Positions 1-9,226 of a stretch of 27,897 nucleotides of DNA are shown piece after piece. The stretch spans positions 1 to 27,897 of the forward strand of contig JBCBST010000034.1 in assembly GCA_039819115.1 (NCBI GenBank), in the 5' to 3' direction. Position 1 is the stretch's first letter; each line of letters starts with the position of its first letter. Below the pieces are notes generated by a model, which saw only the letters and a program-made list of their open reading frames with translations, did not search any database and had not been told where the DNA came from. Made by a program: the position numbers and the translations under genes. The stretch comes from JBCBST01 sp039819115 (lineage in GTDB: Bacteria > Bacteroidota > Rhodothermia > Balneolales > Balneolaceae).

Positions 1-594
1 ACCTATTATTCTATTAAGCAGAGTGAGGTTCGCCTTTCCAAATACACCATTAAAGCCCCATTTAACGGATCTCTTACTGAAAGTCTGATTAACCCGGGAA
101 CACTGGTACGTTCGAATCAAAAACTTGGTACGTTTATACGAACGGGGGAATATGAAATTGAGGCCTCCATCAAGGCGGAAGACCGCAACTTTATCAGCAT
201 TGCAGACCAGGTATCGATAAGCCTGGAGGGGAGCAGTACGACCTCTTTAAAAGCCACCGTTTCCAGAATAAATGCTCAGGTTGATCCAACCACACAGACC
301 TTACTGGTGTATCTGAATATAAAAAGCGATGGCGTATTACCGGGTGAGTATGTGACCGGCACTATAACCGGAAGAAAATTCGAGAATGCTCAAAAAGTGG
401 CAACGAAAGCGCTGGTCCGAAACGAGATGATTTTCGTTGTTCAAAATGAGGTAGCGGTGATCCGACCGGTAAATATCCTGTCCACCGTTCAGGACAGTAC
501 CATCGTTTCTGGTCTGTATCCGGGCGATTTAGTGATTGATGAATTTCGCGATGCCGCTTTTGAAGGCACGGCGGTAACACCAATCTTGAAATAG
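1..594 (+). CDS. RND efflux periplasmic adaptor (HlyD/MFP family), 3' part
   Basis: The reading frame is open from base 1, so the gene starts upstream of the window; 197 residues are visible. It would be the periplasmic adaptor that links the inner-membrane pump to the outer-membrane channel. The visible part begins near the end of the lipoyl/hairpin region (KAPFNGSLTESLINPGTLV, about residues 19-37 of the fragment). The beta-barrel domain follows (EIEASIKAEDRNF, then VSISLEG), and then the membrane-proximal domain (PGEYVTGTI, AVIRPVNI, GLYPGDLVI). That order is typical of membrane fusion proteins. The stop is 9 bases before the RND permease, and a TolC-type gene follows, so this is the first visible gene of a tripartite efflux operon. 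The substrate cannot be told from the sequence. Confidence 0.88.
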   Translation, partial: TYYSIKQSEVRLSKYTIKAPFNGSLTESLINPGTLVRSNQKLGTFIRTGEYEIEASIKAEDRNFISIADQVSISLEGSSTTSLKATVSRINAQVDPTTQTLLVYLNIKSDGVLPGEYVTGTITGRKFENAQKVATKALVRNEMIFVVQNEVAVIRPVNILSTVQDSTIVSGLYPGDLVIDEFRDAAFEGTAVTPILK

Positions 595-603
595 GTTAGA
601 CCG

Positions 604-3600
604 ATGAGTCCCATAATCAAATTTTTCACCAGACATGTGATCCTGGTAAACCTTGGAATTTTGCTTTTTATCCTATTTGGGTTGCTGGCAGCTTTAAGCT
701 TATCTTCATCTTTTTTTCCTCAGAGAGATGTACAGTTTATTGTGATTGAAGCTACCTATCCCGGTGCATCACCAGAAGAAGTGGAGGAAGGTGTAGTACT
801 TAAGATTGAAGAGAACCTGGAAGGAACAAAAGGAGTGGACCGGGTAACCTCTGTTTCTCAAGAGAATTTTGGTTCGGTTCGGGTAGAATTATTACCAAAA
901 CAAGATCCTAATGTGGTTTTGCAGGACGTTAAAAATGCGGTAGATCGTATTAGCTCGTTCCCCGTTGGACTGGAAAGGGTTGTTGTATTTAAAGAAGAAC
1001 CTGTGAATGAGGTAGGGCAGATCGCGCTAACCGGAAACGTATCGCCTACCACGTTAAAGAGTACCATCGATTCTTTTGAAGATGCGTTGCTTGCCTACGA
1101 CGGATTGTCTCAAATTGAACTCAGCGGCTTTACCGAACCGGAAATACAAATTGAGCTTAGTGAAGATGCCCTTCGTTCCTATGGGCTCACGTTTGCAGAT
1201 GTAAGCAACGCTGTAGCAGCATCAAATATCCGGGTTACTGGCGGAATCATAAGAGGTGAACGCCTCGAGTTCACGATCAGAGTTGATGAGCGTAATTATT
1301 ACGCAAAAGGATTTCGTGATGTGGTGCTCCGTGCACTCCCTAACGGTACTATTGTCCGGTTAAGCGATGTGGCGATTGTAAAAGACTCCTTTGACGAAAG
1401 TACGAACAAAGGGACGCTCAACGGAGATCCGGCGGTATTCTTGCAGGTACGCACCACAAATGAAGAGGATATTCTTGCGGCTTCCAATTTTTTAGGGGAA
1501 TATATCGAAGAGTTCAATAGTCAAAACAATGCGGTAAAGGCTATTCTGGTTGATGACGCCACGATAAACCTCAGGGAACGAATCGATCTGTTGGCTAACA
1601 ACGGTGTTCTTGGGGTGCTTTTAGTTTTCCTGTTACTTGGCTTTTTTCTGAAGATACGTCTGGCTTTTTGGGTAGCACTTGGCATCCCGATTTCCTTTCT
1701 GGGAATGTTTGTGCTGGCTGCTTTTTATGGCATTACCATAAACGTAATTTCCCTTTTTGGGATGATTGTTGTTATTGGGATTTTAGTAGATGATGGTATC
1801 GTTGTTGGTGAGAACATCTACCAGAAATACGAACAGGGCATGAATCCTATTCAGGCTGCTGTTGCCGGTACCCTGGAAGTAGTACCTGCGGTTACCTCAG
1901 CAATTCTCACGACCTGCGTTGCATTTGGGTTCTTCTTTTTTGTAGAAGGACAATTAGGGGATTTCTTCAGCGAAATAGCGTTTGTCGTATCTGCTGCTTT
2001 GTTGATTTCTCTGATTGAAGTATTCCTGTTTTTGCCTGCACACCTGGCGCACTCTAAAGATCTGCAACACCAAAAGAATGGGGACGAGAAGGGGTTTCAA
2101 CCCTGGCTGGAAAAGAAGCTGTTTTACCTCCGGGATGGAGTGTATGTTCCTTTCCTTGAATTTGCGCTTAAAAACAAAACGCTGGTGGTATGCTCAGCCT
2201 TAGCCTTACTGCTCATTTCCCTGGGTGCTATTGGTGGAGGATATGTTAAGACCACGTTTTTTCCCAATGTGGAACAAACTACCATTACAGCCACTCTCGA
2301 AATGCCGCAAGGTACCAGCGAAGCCGTTACGCAAGAACGAGTTAACCAGATTGAGCAAGGAGCCATACGATTAAACGAACGCTACAAGCAGGAGATGGGC
2401 GACAGTGTGGGTTATATCCGAAATATCGTAGCCAAACTTGGACCGGGTTCGAATAAAGCGACCGTAAGCTTTTTCCTTACTCCATCCGAATCACGCGATG
2501 TACAAAGTTTTGATATCTCTATACAGATAAAGGAAGAGGTGGGGCTTATACCAGACGCTACGCTGTTATCCTTTATTTCTACTAACCCTTTTGGGAAACC
2601 GGTTTCGGTATCACTTGCATCGGATAATTATGAGGAGCTAAGAAGTGCTAAAAATGCATTGATCACAGAAATGCAAAACCTGGATGAACTTCGGGATATC
2701 ACGGATACAGATAATGAAAACCAACCCGAGGTTAAGATTAACCTTAAGGATAGAGCCTATGCATTAGGCTTTACCAACCGGGATGTGATTTCGCAGGTAC
2801 GTGATGCTTTCTTTGGCAATGAAATCCAACGTCTCCAAAGGGGGACCACCGAAGTAAAAGTGTGGACCCGTTATGTGTTGGAGGATCGTAAAGACATCAG
2901 CGATTTGCTGGATATGCGTATTCGTTCGCAGGATGGAGGAGCTTACCCGCTTTCTGAATTAGCCGATGTAGAATTTGCAACGGGTCTGGTTGCTATCAAT
3001 CACCGGGATGGCAAACGGGAAATCAGGGTGGAGGCGGAGTTAGCCAGCCTTGACGTATCGGGCACCCAGGCGCTGGCTCAGGTTGAGAATGTAGCTTTGC
3101 CAGCGGTCTTAGCAGCCCATCCGTCAGTAACTTATCAATTTGAAGGACAGGTAAGAGAAACTCAGAAAGCACAACAATCGGCACAAATTGCGCTTCCCGT
3201 GGTACTGATTCTCTTATTCTCGATTGTTACGTTCACCTTCCGGTCGTTTTTTCAGGCCATCATTTTATATATGATTGTTCCCTTCGGAATTGTAGGTGTG
3301 GCACTCGGACATTTTATTCATGGTTTTCAGATCAGTCTGCTCTCTTTTCTTGGCTTTGTGGCTCTCATTGGTATACTGGTAAACGATGGATTGGTATTCA
3401 TCAATGCTTATAACGAGTTAATTCGCAAAGGTACGGATGTTAAAACAGCCATTATTGAAACCGGACGCTCCAGATTCCGCCCCATTTTACTTACCACAGC
3501 TACCACCGCTGCGGGTCTTGCACCCCTTATTTTTGAGCGTAGCTTCCAGGCTCAGTTTCTTATCCCAATGGCCATTACCATTGCCTATGGTTTGGTGGTA

Positions 3601-3774
3601 GGAACATTTTTGTTACTAGCCCTTTTACCCATTTTTCTGCTGGCCTCCAATAGTTTCAGAAGGAGCTATAAGTGGCTGTTCCACTGGATATGGGAGGGAG
3701 AGAAACTCAGTATTAACCCCAACGACGTGGAACCTGCACAACTAGAATCAACATGGGAGGCTGAAAATGAATAA
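604..3774 (+). CDS. RND family efflux permease (AcrB/HAE-like inner-membrane pump)
   Basis: A 1056-residue proton-driven inner-membrane exporter, of normal length for the family. An N-terminal membrane helix (about 10-32) is followed by a large periplasmic loop starting FPQRDVQFIVIEATYPGASPEEVE. A block of helices at about 330-480 follows, then a second periplasmic loop and a C-terminal helix block at about 860-1020. The adjacent Asp pair of transmembrane helix 4, needed for proton relay, is present at D396/D397 (GILVDDGIVVGEN). The helix 10 position that is Lys in AcrB (K940) sits in a GILVNDGLVF motif (N927, D928), so the Lys is absent, as in other RND subgroups with a VND motif. It overlaps the downstream channel gene by 8 bases and follows the adaptor by 9, so translation is probably coupled. 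The family is secure; substrate (drug, detergent or other amphiphile) is unknown. Confidence 0.93.
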   Translation: MSPIIKFFTRHVILVNLGILLFILFGLLAALSLSSSFFPQRDVQFIVIEATYPGASPEEVEEGVVLKIEENLEGTKGVDRVTSVSQENFGSVRVELLPKQDPNVVLQDVKNAVDRISSFPVGLERVVVFKEEPVNEVGQIALTGNVSPTTLKSTIDSFEDALLAYDGLSQIELSGFTEPEIQIELSEDALRSYGLTFADVSNAVAASNIRVTGGIIRGERLEFTIRVDERNYYAKGFRDVVLRALPNGTIVRLSDVAIVKDSFDESTNKGTLNGDPAVFLQVRTTNEEDILAASNFLGEYIEEFNSQNNAVKAILVDDATINLRERIDLLANNGVLGVLLVFLLLGFFLKIRLAFWVALGIPISFLGMFVLAAFYGITINVISLFGMIVVIGILVDDGIVVGENIYQKYEQGMNPIQAAVAGTLEVVPAVTSAILTTCVAFGFFFFVEGQLGDFFSEIAFVVSAALLISLIEVFLFLPAHLAHSKDLQHQKNGDEKGFQPWLEKKLFYLRDGVYVPFLEFALKNKTLVVCSALALLLISLGAIGGGYVKTTFFPNVEQTTITATLEMPQGTSEAVTQERVNQIEQGAIRLNERYKQEMGDSVGYIRNIVAKLGPGSNKATVSFFLTPSESRDVQSFDISIQIKEEVGLIPDATLLSFISTNPFGKPVSVSLASDNYEELRSAKNALITEMQNLDELRDITDTDNENQPEVKINLKDRAYALGFTNRDVISQVRDAFFGNEIQRLQRGTTEVKVWTRYVLEDRKDISDLLDMRIRSQDGGAYPLSELADVEFATGLVAINHRDGKREIRVEAELASLDVSGTQALAQVENVALPAVLAAHPSVTYQFEGQVRETQKAQQSAQIALPVVLILLFSIVTFTFRSFFQAIILYMIVPFGIVGVALGHFIHGFQISLLSFLGFVALIGILVNDGLVFINAYNELIRKGTDVKTAIIETGRSRFRPILLTTATTAAGLAPLIFERSFQAQFLIPMAITIAYGLVVGTFLLLALLPIFLLASNSFRRSYKWLFHWIWEGEKLSINPNDVEPAQLESTWEAENE

Positions 3775-5110
3775 GTCTCATCTAACTGTCATGATCTTAA
3801 GCCTGGCTTTATCCGTTTCTATGTATGCCCAGGATGTATCGCCCACCTTAAACGAACCTATTTCTCTTGAACGAGCCATCATGATCGCACTTGAGCAAAA
3901 TCATGATATCAGCATTGCACGTAATACAGTTCAGATTAGTGAGAATAACGCCAGTATCGGCAACGCAGGGTTGTTACCTCAACTCTCTGCTTCGGGCGGA
4001 TACCAGGAATCCATAGAAAACACTGAAGTTCAGTTTTTAGGTGGTGAAGATGGTGTTATTTCCCAGGTTGTAAATGGAGCGAATAACACGTCGTTAAACG
4101 CTTCTGTTCAGGCAAATTATGTGCTATTCGACGGTTTCGGGAATTACTATCGTTTTCAAAGCCTTAAAAATCTCGAGGAGCAGGCTGGTGTGCAAAGCCG
4201 CCTTCAAATTGAGAGCACTCTCGTACAGGTTATTCAGTTTTTTCTCTCAGTAAATGCTGAACAGGATGCGGTACGCATTTCTGACGAGTCTATTTCCCGT
4301 TCTATTGAGCGCCTGCAACGAGTGAAAAACCGATATGAACTAGGTAATGCCACTCGCTTGGATGTACTTAATGCGGAGGTAGATTTAAATGCAGACAGCG
4401 TTCAGTTTATTCAGGCCACCAATCGTCTGGCCAATGCTAAACGGGATCTTCTTATACAGCTGGGGGCTGACCCAGAAGAAAAGATTCAGCTTGTGGAAGA
4501 CATACCGCTTAATCCTGAATTGGTTCTAACAGATATTATACAAGATGCGCAGATCAATAATGCTTCCCTGGTACTTTCACGGTTAGCATCAGAGAACACG
4601 GATTTGTCGCTGAAGCAACAACGTGCAGGCCGGTTTCCGGTATTGAGTCTTTTTGGATCGTTCGATTACATCCGGAATGAATTTGAAGCCGGGCAATTGG
4701 TTTTCCAGGAAACAGATGGTTTTACAGGGGGGATCTCCATTTCTGTAAATCTGTTTAATGGTTTTCAAAGAGAAACGGAGATACAAAACGCCCAGATTCA
4801 GCTTAAGAATAGCCGGGAAACTCTGTTGTTAACTCAAAAAGGACTTCGGCGTGATGTAATGAATCTTTACGAAGACTATCAAACCAACTTGTTTTTGTTT
4901 AATAAGGAATTGGTTAATCTGGAAACAGCTCAACTTAACTTCGAACGTACTAAGCAGCTCTTTGAATTAGGACAGGTTACGAATACGGATTTCAGGGAAG
5001 CACAACTGAACATATCCAGAGTTGAGCAAAATATGGTAGTCTTAAAAATTCAGGCCAAACTATCTGAAATTCAGCTCTACCAGCTTTCGGGAAAACTGAT
5101 TGAGCAGTAG
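3767..5110 (+). CDS. TolC-family outer membrane efflux channel
   Basis: A 447-residue protein that should form the trimeric outer-membrane exit duct of the efflux system. A signal peptide (MNKSHLTVMILSLALSVSMYAQ) is followed by two long helical OEP repeats. The first contains SLERAIMIALEQNHDISIARN and a later RVKNRYELGNATRLDVLNAE segment. The second contains RTKQLFELGQVTNTDFREAQ and ends near residue 445. The paired Y/FELG-x-(A/V)T-x-x-D pattern is the typical internal duplication of TolC proteins. The ATG lies inside the end of the RND gene; a GGGAGG ribosome site at 3755-3760 is 6 bases upstream and supports this start. It is the last gene of the operon; a hairpin with a T tract at 5157-5182 follows 46 bases later. 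Confidence 0.92.
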   Translation: MNKSHLTVMILSLALSVSMYAQDVSPTLNEPISLERAIMIALEQNHDISIARNTVQISENNASIGNAGLLPQLSASGGYQESIENTEVQFLGGEDGVISQVVNGANNTSLNASVQANYVLFDGFGNYYRFQSLKNLEEQAGVQSRLQIESTLVQVIQFFLSVNAEQDAVRISDESISRSIERLQRVKNRYELGNATRLDVLNAEVDLNADSVQFIQATNRLANAKRDLLIQLGADPEEKIQLVEDIPLNPELVLTDIIQDAQINNASLVLSRLASENTDLSLKQQRAGRFPVLSLFGSFDYIRNEFEAGQLVFQETDGFTGGISISVNLFNGFQRETEIQNAQIQLKNSRETLLLTQKGLRRDVMNLYEDYQTNLFLFNKELVNLETAQLNFERTKQLFELGQVTNTDFREAQLNISRVEQNMVVLKIQAKLSEIQLYQLSGKLIEQ

Positions 5111-5126
5111 GAGTAGGGAAGGGTTA

Positions 5127-5561
5127 CTACTCGCTCTTTAACAGAAAAAAATCTTCAAGCCGGGTCATCTCGGCTTTTTTTTCAACGGTATCGTCTTCAT
5201 ATCCTTCCAGATGCAGCAAACCGTGGATAAAGACCCGTAAAAACTCACGCTTTTCAGGTTCATTGAATTCTTTAGCCTGTTCTGTAATTCGTGGTGAGCA
5301 ACAGAATAAAGTGCCTTCAATACTCTGGTTATCTGGCTCTTCATCGTACCGGAAGGAGATAATATCAGTTACATAATCCCGACTTAGATGGCGGGTATTT
5401 ATTTCAACAATTTGCTTCTCATCAACATAAACCAATTCCACAAATTCGAAGCGGATATGATGGCTGTCTTCGATGTGTTTCAATACAAAAAGAGCTTCCT
5501 CTTCAGAAAAAGGAAGCTCTGTCATACTCTCATTGAATATCTGCAGGGAAGGGGCACTCAT
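5127..5561 (-). CDS. ybeY: YbeY, 16S rRNA maturation endoribonuclease
   Basis: A 144-residue cytoplasmic metal-dependent RNase family member, involved in 16S rRNA 3' processing and ribosome quality control. The core TDIISFRYD (65-73) and the metal-site motif FIHGLLHLEGYEDD (111-124) are present. The first two His ligands are H113 and H117. The third ligand of the usual H-x3-H-x5-H motif falls at position 123, which is Asp here, a substitution I recall from Bacteroidota YbeY. It starts 12 bases after the 148-aa unknown gene and is probably co-transcribed with it and the DUF2723 gene. Its 3' end converges on the TolC gene (16-base gap) and contains the plus-strand terminator. Confidence 0.92.
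   Translation of the reverse strand: MSAPSLQIFNESMTELPFSEEEALFVLKHIEDSHHIRFEFVELVYVDEKQIVEINTRHLSRDYVTDIISFRYDEEPDNQSIEGTLFCCSPRITEQAKEFNEPEKREFLRVFIHGLLHLEGYEDDTVEKKAEMTRLEDFFLLKSE
5157..5182 (+). terminator. Intrinsic terminator of the efflux operon, inside antisense ybeY
   Basis: The plus strand reads AAGCCG, an 8-base loop, CGGCTT and then continues to eight T residues: a 6-bp stem at 5157-5162/5171-5176 with a T tract at 5175-5182. It lies 46 bases after the TolC-family stop codon, in the right orientation for that operon. The same bases encode the C-terminal part of convergent ybeY on the minus strand (around residues 125-134), where the T tract reads as Lys codons. The hairpin is seen directly; termination is inferred. 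Confidence 0.75.
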
Positions 5562-5573
5562 TTCGGCCTAATG

Positions 5574-6020
5574 CTAAAAGCTGAAGTCGTCGTCCATAGA
5601 TTCAGTTAACGAAAGGGCAATACTGCACATCATTAAATCTTCAGGTAACTGAGTAAAATCGCCGTTTAGCAACGATTCGTCCACATTAGCATACAAGCTG
5701 CATCCTGCTGCACGCTCTACGATCAATCCAGATGTCTTACTTCCGGATTTCCCAAAAAAGGTAACCTGTTGAAGTACATCGCTGGCTACAAATGCTGTGC
5801 AGTTATGAATTTGCAAAAATGTATTGTACGCATACACAGAAACCATATTCATGTGCTGACCATTAGCTTCCAGACCCAGATGAATCTCCAGGGCAAGTTT
5901 GCGCTGGTCGGTTTCGTTTTTTACTTCCAGTCGGTAAACATCGTCTCCAATGGGTTTTGCATCTGCACCCAGTACGTTTCCTATCGTTTCGATGTTTTCT
6001 TTTGTGAATTCGTGAATCAT
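5574..6020 (-). CDS. Conserved-looking hypothetical protein, 148 aa
   Basis: I do not recognise this family. The protein has no signal peptide and no membrane helix, so it is probably cytoplasmic. It looks like a compact alpha/beta domain: alternating strands such as VYRLEVKNE and LALEIHLGLEA, a central NMVSVYAYNTFLQIHN stretch, three Cys (in IHNCTAF, AAGCSLY, MMCSIAL) and an acidic tail (ESMDDDFSF). The ATG at 6020 is well supported by a GAGGA ribosome site at 6027-6031, spaced 6 bases. It sits between the DUF2723 gene (38-base gap) and ybeY (12-base gap) on the same strand. Operon membership is likely; function is unknown. Confidence 0.75.
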   Translation of the reverse strand: MIHEFTKENIETIGNVLGADAKPIGDDVYRLEVKNETDQRKLALEIHLGLEANGQHMNMVSVYAYNTFLQIHNCTAFVASDVLQQVTFFGKSGSKTSGLIVERAAGCSLYANVDESLLNGDFTQLPEDLMMCSIALSLTESMDDDFSF

Positions 6021-6058
6021 ATTATTTCCTCGACATTGGAGTCTCAGCTTATGTGAAA

Positions 6059-9055
6059 CTATAACCCGTACCGCTGAATTTCAAGCGATGTAGAAGTTTC
6101 ATCCTGCGGTAAATTCAATCCCGGATAATCTATACCGGAAAGGGTATCGTTAACAAAGCCCGTTAATTCCTGTGCCCGGTCGATACTTCCGGACTGGTAA
6201 TATACATTTAAGGCCAGAACAACGGTTTGACGTGCGCGTTGTAAGTCCTGTACAACCCGTTCAATCTTGTTCGAGATGACGACCTGACGTTGGCGGGCTT
6301 CCCGCTGTTTTTTCACGTTCCCGGTACGTCGTGCCTCGTCGAAGTCAGCATTTGCTTCTTCGTAGGCTGTCTGAGTATCTAAAAATGATGCGAGCGCACT
6401 TTTGAACTGTTCAACCATTATGTCATAGGACCCATCAGCAAGGCGTGAGGCATCTTCCGGTCGTTCTAATTGAGCATAGCGAGTGGCGTAAATGAGACGC
6501 ACTGAGACGTTATTGTCTATGTCATCAAATGGTACTTTCTCCTCACCCCAACTTAGCATGCTGGCTGCACTATCGATTTGTCCTAATTCTTGATACTGCT
6601 CAGCCAGTTGCAGAAAGTTATAGCGATAGTTTCCAAGCATACGTCTGATATTCTCATCGTAATAGGCATCAGGATCATTCCAGTTTTGGAAACTGAATTT
6701 ATTGAATGTTTGCCGGTGTAGTTCTGCATCGGCAATAACACCTCCGAACCCGGAAGGGTTTTCAAGATCTTTAGGTACAACCCGGTAGGCTTTACCTTCT
6801 GTACGCATGTAGTCGTGAAGATTCAGCTGGCTTTGGTTCGATACGGTATTAGCAAAATACACCGGGCGTAACCAGTTATTGTTCTCCAGGATATGCAAAA
6901 TCATCTGATCCTGTGTTTGCAGATAGTGTACATTATTTCCCTGCCCGTCCTGTCCAAACAACCGGCCATTTAGCTGCCAGCTTACCATATCATCTAACGA
7001 ATCAACAGGTATACCATAGCTGGTTCCGGTTTGAAGAATGGGAATATCTGAATTGGATACACCAATAGCTTCTTTATAGGTACCGTCTTCTGCAAACGCC
7101 GTCCTGAGCAGCTCTTTGTTGACAGGAATATTCATTTGACGGGGTTCCCAGCGACTATAACCTGCTGTCAGTTGTTCAATTTCCTCATCACTTAACGTAA
7201 TAGGGAGGGGGGCCGACTCATGAGACCACTGGTCCCTCATTTGACGGATGTACCAGTCCGTATTCAGTAGACTTAAACAGACAATACGAACATCGGTACG
7301 TATACCTTCCACTTCCTGGGCATACCACAATGGGAACGTGTCATTATCACCGTTTGTGAAAACAATACCATTAGGTCCTACCGACTCTAACAGGTTTTTG
7401 GCATAGTCCGGGGCTATGTATCTGCCACTGCGATCATGATCGTCCCAGTTTTGGGAAGCCATCCAAACAGGAGATGCTAGCAGTAACAGGCCGATGACAG
7501 CATATCCTACGGCTGTATTCGATTTGGTATACGCCTTCAGATACTCAACCAATGCGGTGCCTCCAAATCCAATCCAGATTGCAAAAGCGAAAAATGATCC
7601 TACATACGCATAGTCACGTTCCCTGGGTTGGAAAGGGGGTTGATTTAAGAATATGATAATGGCGAGACCTGTAACAATGAACAGTGCCAACACCGCAAAC
7701 GCCCGCCTCCAATCTTTGGAGAAATGAAAAATCATACCTGCAATACCCAGTAAAAAAGGAATATAGAAATAGGAGTTATTTGCAGGATTATTTGCGTAGG
7801 GAGAATTACCCGTAAAACCAGATTGCCAACCAGTATCCTGTATATCCGCTTCCCGGCCTACAAAATTCCAGTTAAAGTAGCGGATGTACATATGGTTGAC
7901 CTGGTAATCCAGGAAGAACTCCAGGTCGCTGTCGTAATTCGCATAATACCGAAGGTGCGTGGCTACCGGAGAATGTCGGCGAGGGAACAACTTTTCACTG
8001 TTTCGGTCTATTTGGCCCGTAGCCGGATTAAAGTTGTTACCCTTTAAAATAGGCGTGTCTCCGTACTGTTCCCTTTTTAAATACTTAACAAAAGCTTCTA
8101 TGGTCTCCGGGTCATTTTCATCAATAGGAGGGTTTGCAATCGAACGGATCATAATAACCGAATAGGATGAATACCCTATCAAAATCATGAGATAGCTAAT
8201 CAGTGCGATATTTGATAACCGATGCTTATTCTTTTGTGTATAGTAGATACCGTATATGATGGCTCCTACAAATAGCACAATGAAGAGAACCGGGCCAATT
8301 AATCCATAACTGGCATCTCCAATAGAATCCATCCAGCCAGGAAGCCACTGAATGGTTGCCGGATAGATCACAAAGAACGAAGCTACAGCGAGTAGCCCCA
8401 TGATCAAAAAGCTCATTAGTTCGAAATCGCGCTTCTTGAAATAAACGATGAGCGCCACAAAGAAGATGGCAAGAAGGTTTAAGAGGTGAACCCCAATAGC
8501 CAGGCCAAACATGTAGGCAATGAGTACCAGCCACCGTTCATTATAAGGCTCATCGTGCTGATCTGACCATTTTAAAGCAAGCCAAACCACAATAGCGGTA
8601 AAGAACATGGACAGCGCGTATACTTCGGCTTCGACTGCGTTAAACCAAAAGGTGTCCGTTACTGCAAACGTAAGAGCACCAACAATAGCTCCGCCGTACA
8701 TCCCTATCTTATCAATAAGAGGCAGCTCATTAGGATTTCCTTTGAACTCTTTTACCAGACGAACAATGATAAGGTATAAGAGCATGACGGTGAGTGCAGA
8801 CGCCAGAGCACTGATGAAGTTAATGCTCAGTGCTACATATTCTACGGGCATGAACATGGAGAATATCCTTCCTAATATGGAATAGAAGGGCGCCCCCGGA
8901 GGATGATTAACCTGCAGGCCATGAGCCACTGCTATAAACTCTCCGGCATCCCAAAAACTCGCGGTGGGTGCTATAGTAAGCACATACACGACTAATGAAC
9001 TGAAGAAAGTGAATAATGCTAAATTACGATTAATCGACTGGTGATTCGAAAACAT
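6059..9055 (-). CDS. DUF2723 multi-pass membrane protein, predicted GT-C glycosyltransferase-like
   Basis: A 998-residue inner-membrane protein. The N-terminal half has about ten or more hydrophobic helices. The first periplasmic loop carries the family signature: SFWDAGEF (34-41, acidic residues D36 and E39) followed by NHPPGAP (50-56). An acidic pair in the first external loop is what GT-C enzymes such as protein O-mannosyltransferases use, so glycosyl transfer to envelope proteins is a reasonable inference but is not shown here. Helices resume around 420-560, followed by a large soluble C-terminal domain with a FTNGDNDTFPLWYAQ segment. Near the end lies a charged, coiled-coil-prone stretch (FDEARRTGNVKKQREARQRQ). 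It is the first gene of a likely three-gene operon with the 148-aa protein and ybeY. Confidence 0.88.
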   Translation of the reverse strand: MFSNHQSINRNLALFTFFSSLVVYVLTIAPTASFWDAGEFIAVAHGLQVNHPPGAPFYSILGRIFSMFMPVEYVALSINFISALASALTVMLLYLIIVRLVKEFKGNPNELPLIDKIGMYGGAIVGALTFAVTDTFWFNAVEAEVYALSMFFTAIVVWLALKWSDQHDEPYNERWLVLIAYMFGLAIGVHLLNLLAIFFVALIVYFKKRDFELMSFLIMGLLAVASFFVIYPATIQWLPGWMDSIGDASYGLIGPVLFIVLFVGAIIYGIYYTQKNKHRLSNIALISYLMILIGYSSYSVIMIRSIANPPIDENDPETIEAFVKYLKREQYGDTPILKGNNFNPATGQIDRNSEKLFPRRHSPVATHLRYYANYDSDLEFFLDYQVNHMYIRYFNWNFVGREADIQDTGWQSGFTGNSPYANNPANNSYFYIPFLLGIAGMIFHFSKDWRRAFAVLALFIVTGLAIIIFLNQPPFQPRERDYAYVGSFFAFAIWIGFGGTALVEYLKAYTKSNTAVGYAVIGLLLLASPVWMASQNWDDHDRSGRYIAPDYAKNLLESVGPNGIVFTNGDNDTFPLWYAQEVEGIRTDVRIVCLSLLNTDWYIRQMRDQWSHESAPLPITLSDEEIEQLTAGYSRWEPRQMNIPVNKELLRTAFAEDGTYKEAIGVSNSDIPILQTGTSYGIPVDSLDDMVSWQLNGRLFGQDGQGNNVHYLQTQDQMILHILENNNWLRPVYFANTVSNQSQLNLHDYMRTEGKAYRVVPKDLENPSGFGGVIADAELHRQTFNKFSFQNWNDPDAYYDENIRRMLGNYRYNFLQLAEQYQELGQIDSAASMLSWGEEKVPFDDIDNNVSVRLIYATRYAQLERPEDASRLADGSYDIMVEQFKSALASFLDTQTAYEEANADFDEARRTGNVKKQREARQRQVVISNKIERVVQDLQRARQTVVLALNVYYQSGSIDRAQELTGFVNDTLSGIDYPGLNLPQDETSTSLEIQRYGL

Positions 9056-9091
9056 AGAATAACGGCGTGATGAAAATAGTTTGGATATTCC

Positions 9092-9119
9092 TTATTAACC
9101 TTTTATGCTTGGCTCGCAA
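9092..9119 (-). promoter_or_regulatory. Possible promoter for the DUF2723 operon
   Basis: On the minus strand TTGCGA (9114-9119) is followed after 16 bases by TAATAA (9092-9097), a loose match to -35 and -10 boxes. It lies in the 171-base divergent gap between the DUF2723 gene and the sodium symporter, about 37 bases before the ATG. The match is weak and the sigma-factor preference of this organism is unknown. Confidence 0.3.
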
Positions 9120-9226
9120 TGATAGGCATAGCCCGATTGGTTTCAAAGTAGGAAGATAGTGCTTTACCGGCACAATCCGATATGTAACGGAGTAGCTTTA
9201 CACCTATTACCAACCTAATACTGTTT

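Noticed and set aside
8226..8534. A 102-codon alternative frame within the DUF2723 gene.
   Set aside because: It overlaps the middle of a clear membrane-protein gene in another frame, with no ribosome site or family match.
9197..9221. TTTACA and TAATAC before the sodium symporter as a promoter.
   Set aside because: The spacing is 13 bases instead of about 17, and the -10-like box is only 5 bases from the ATG.
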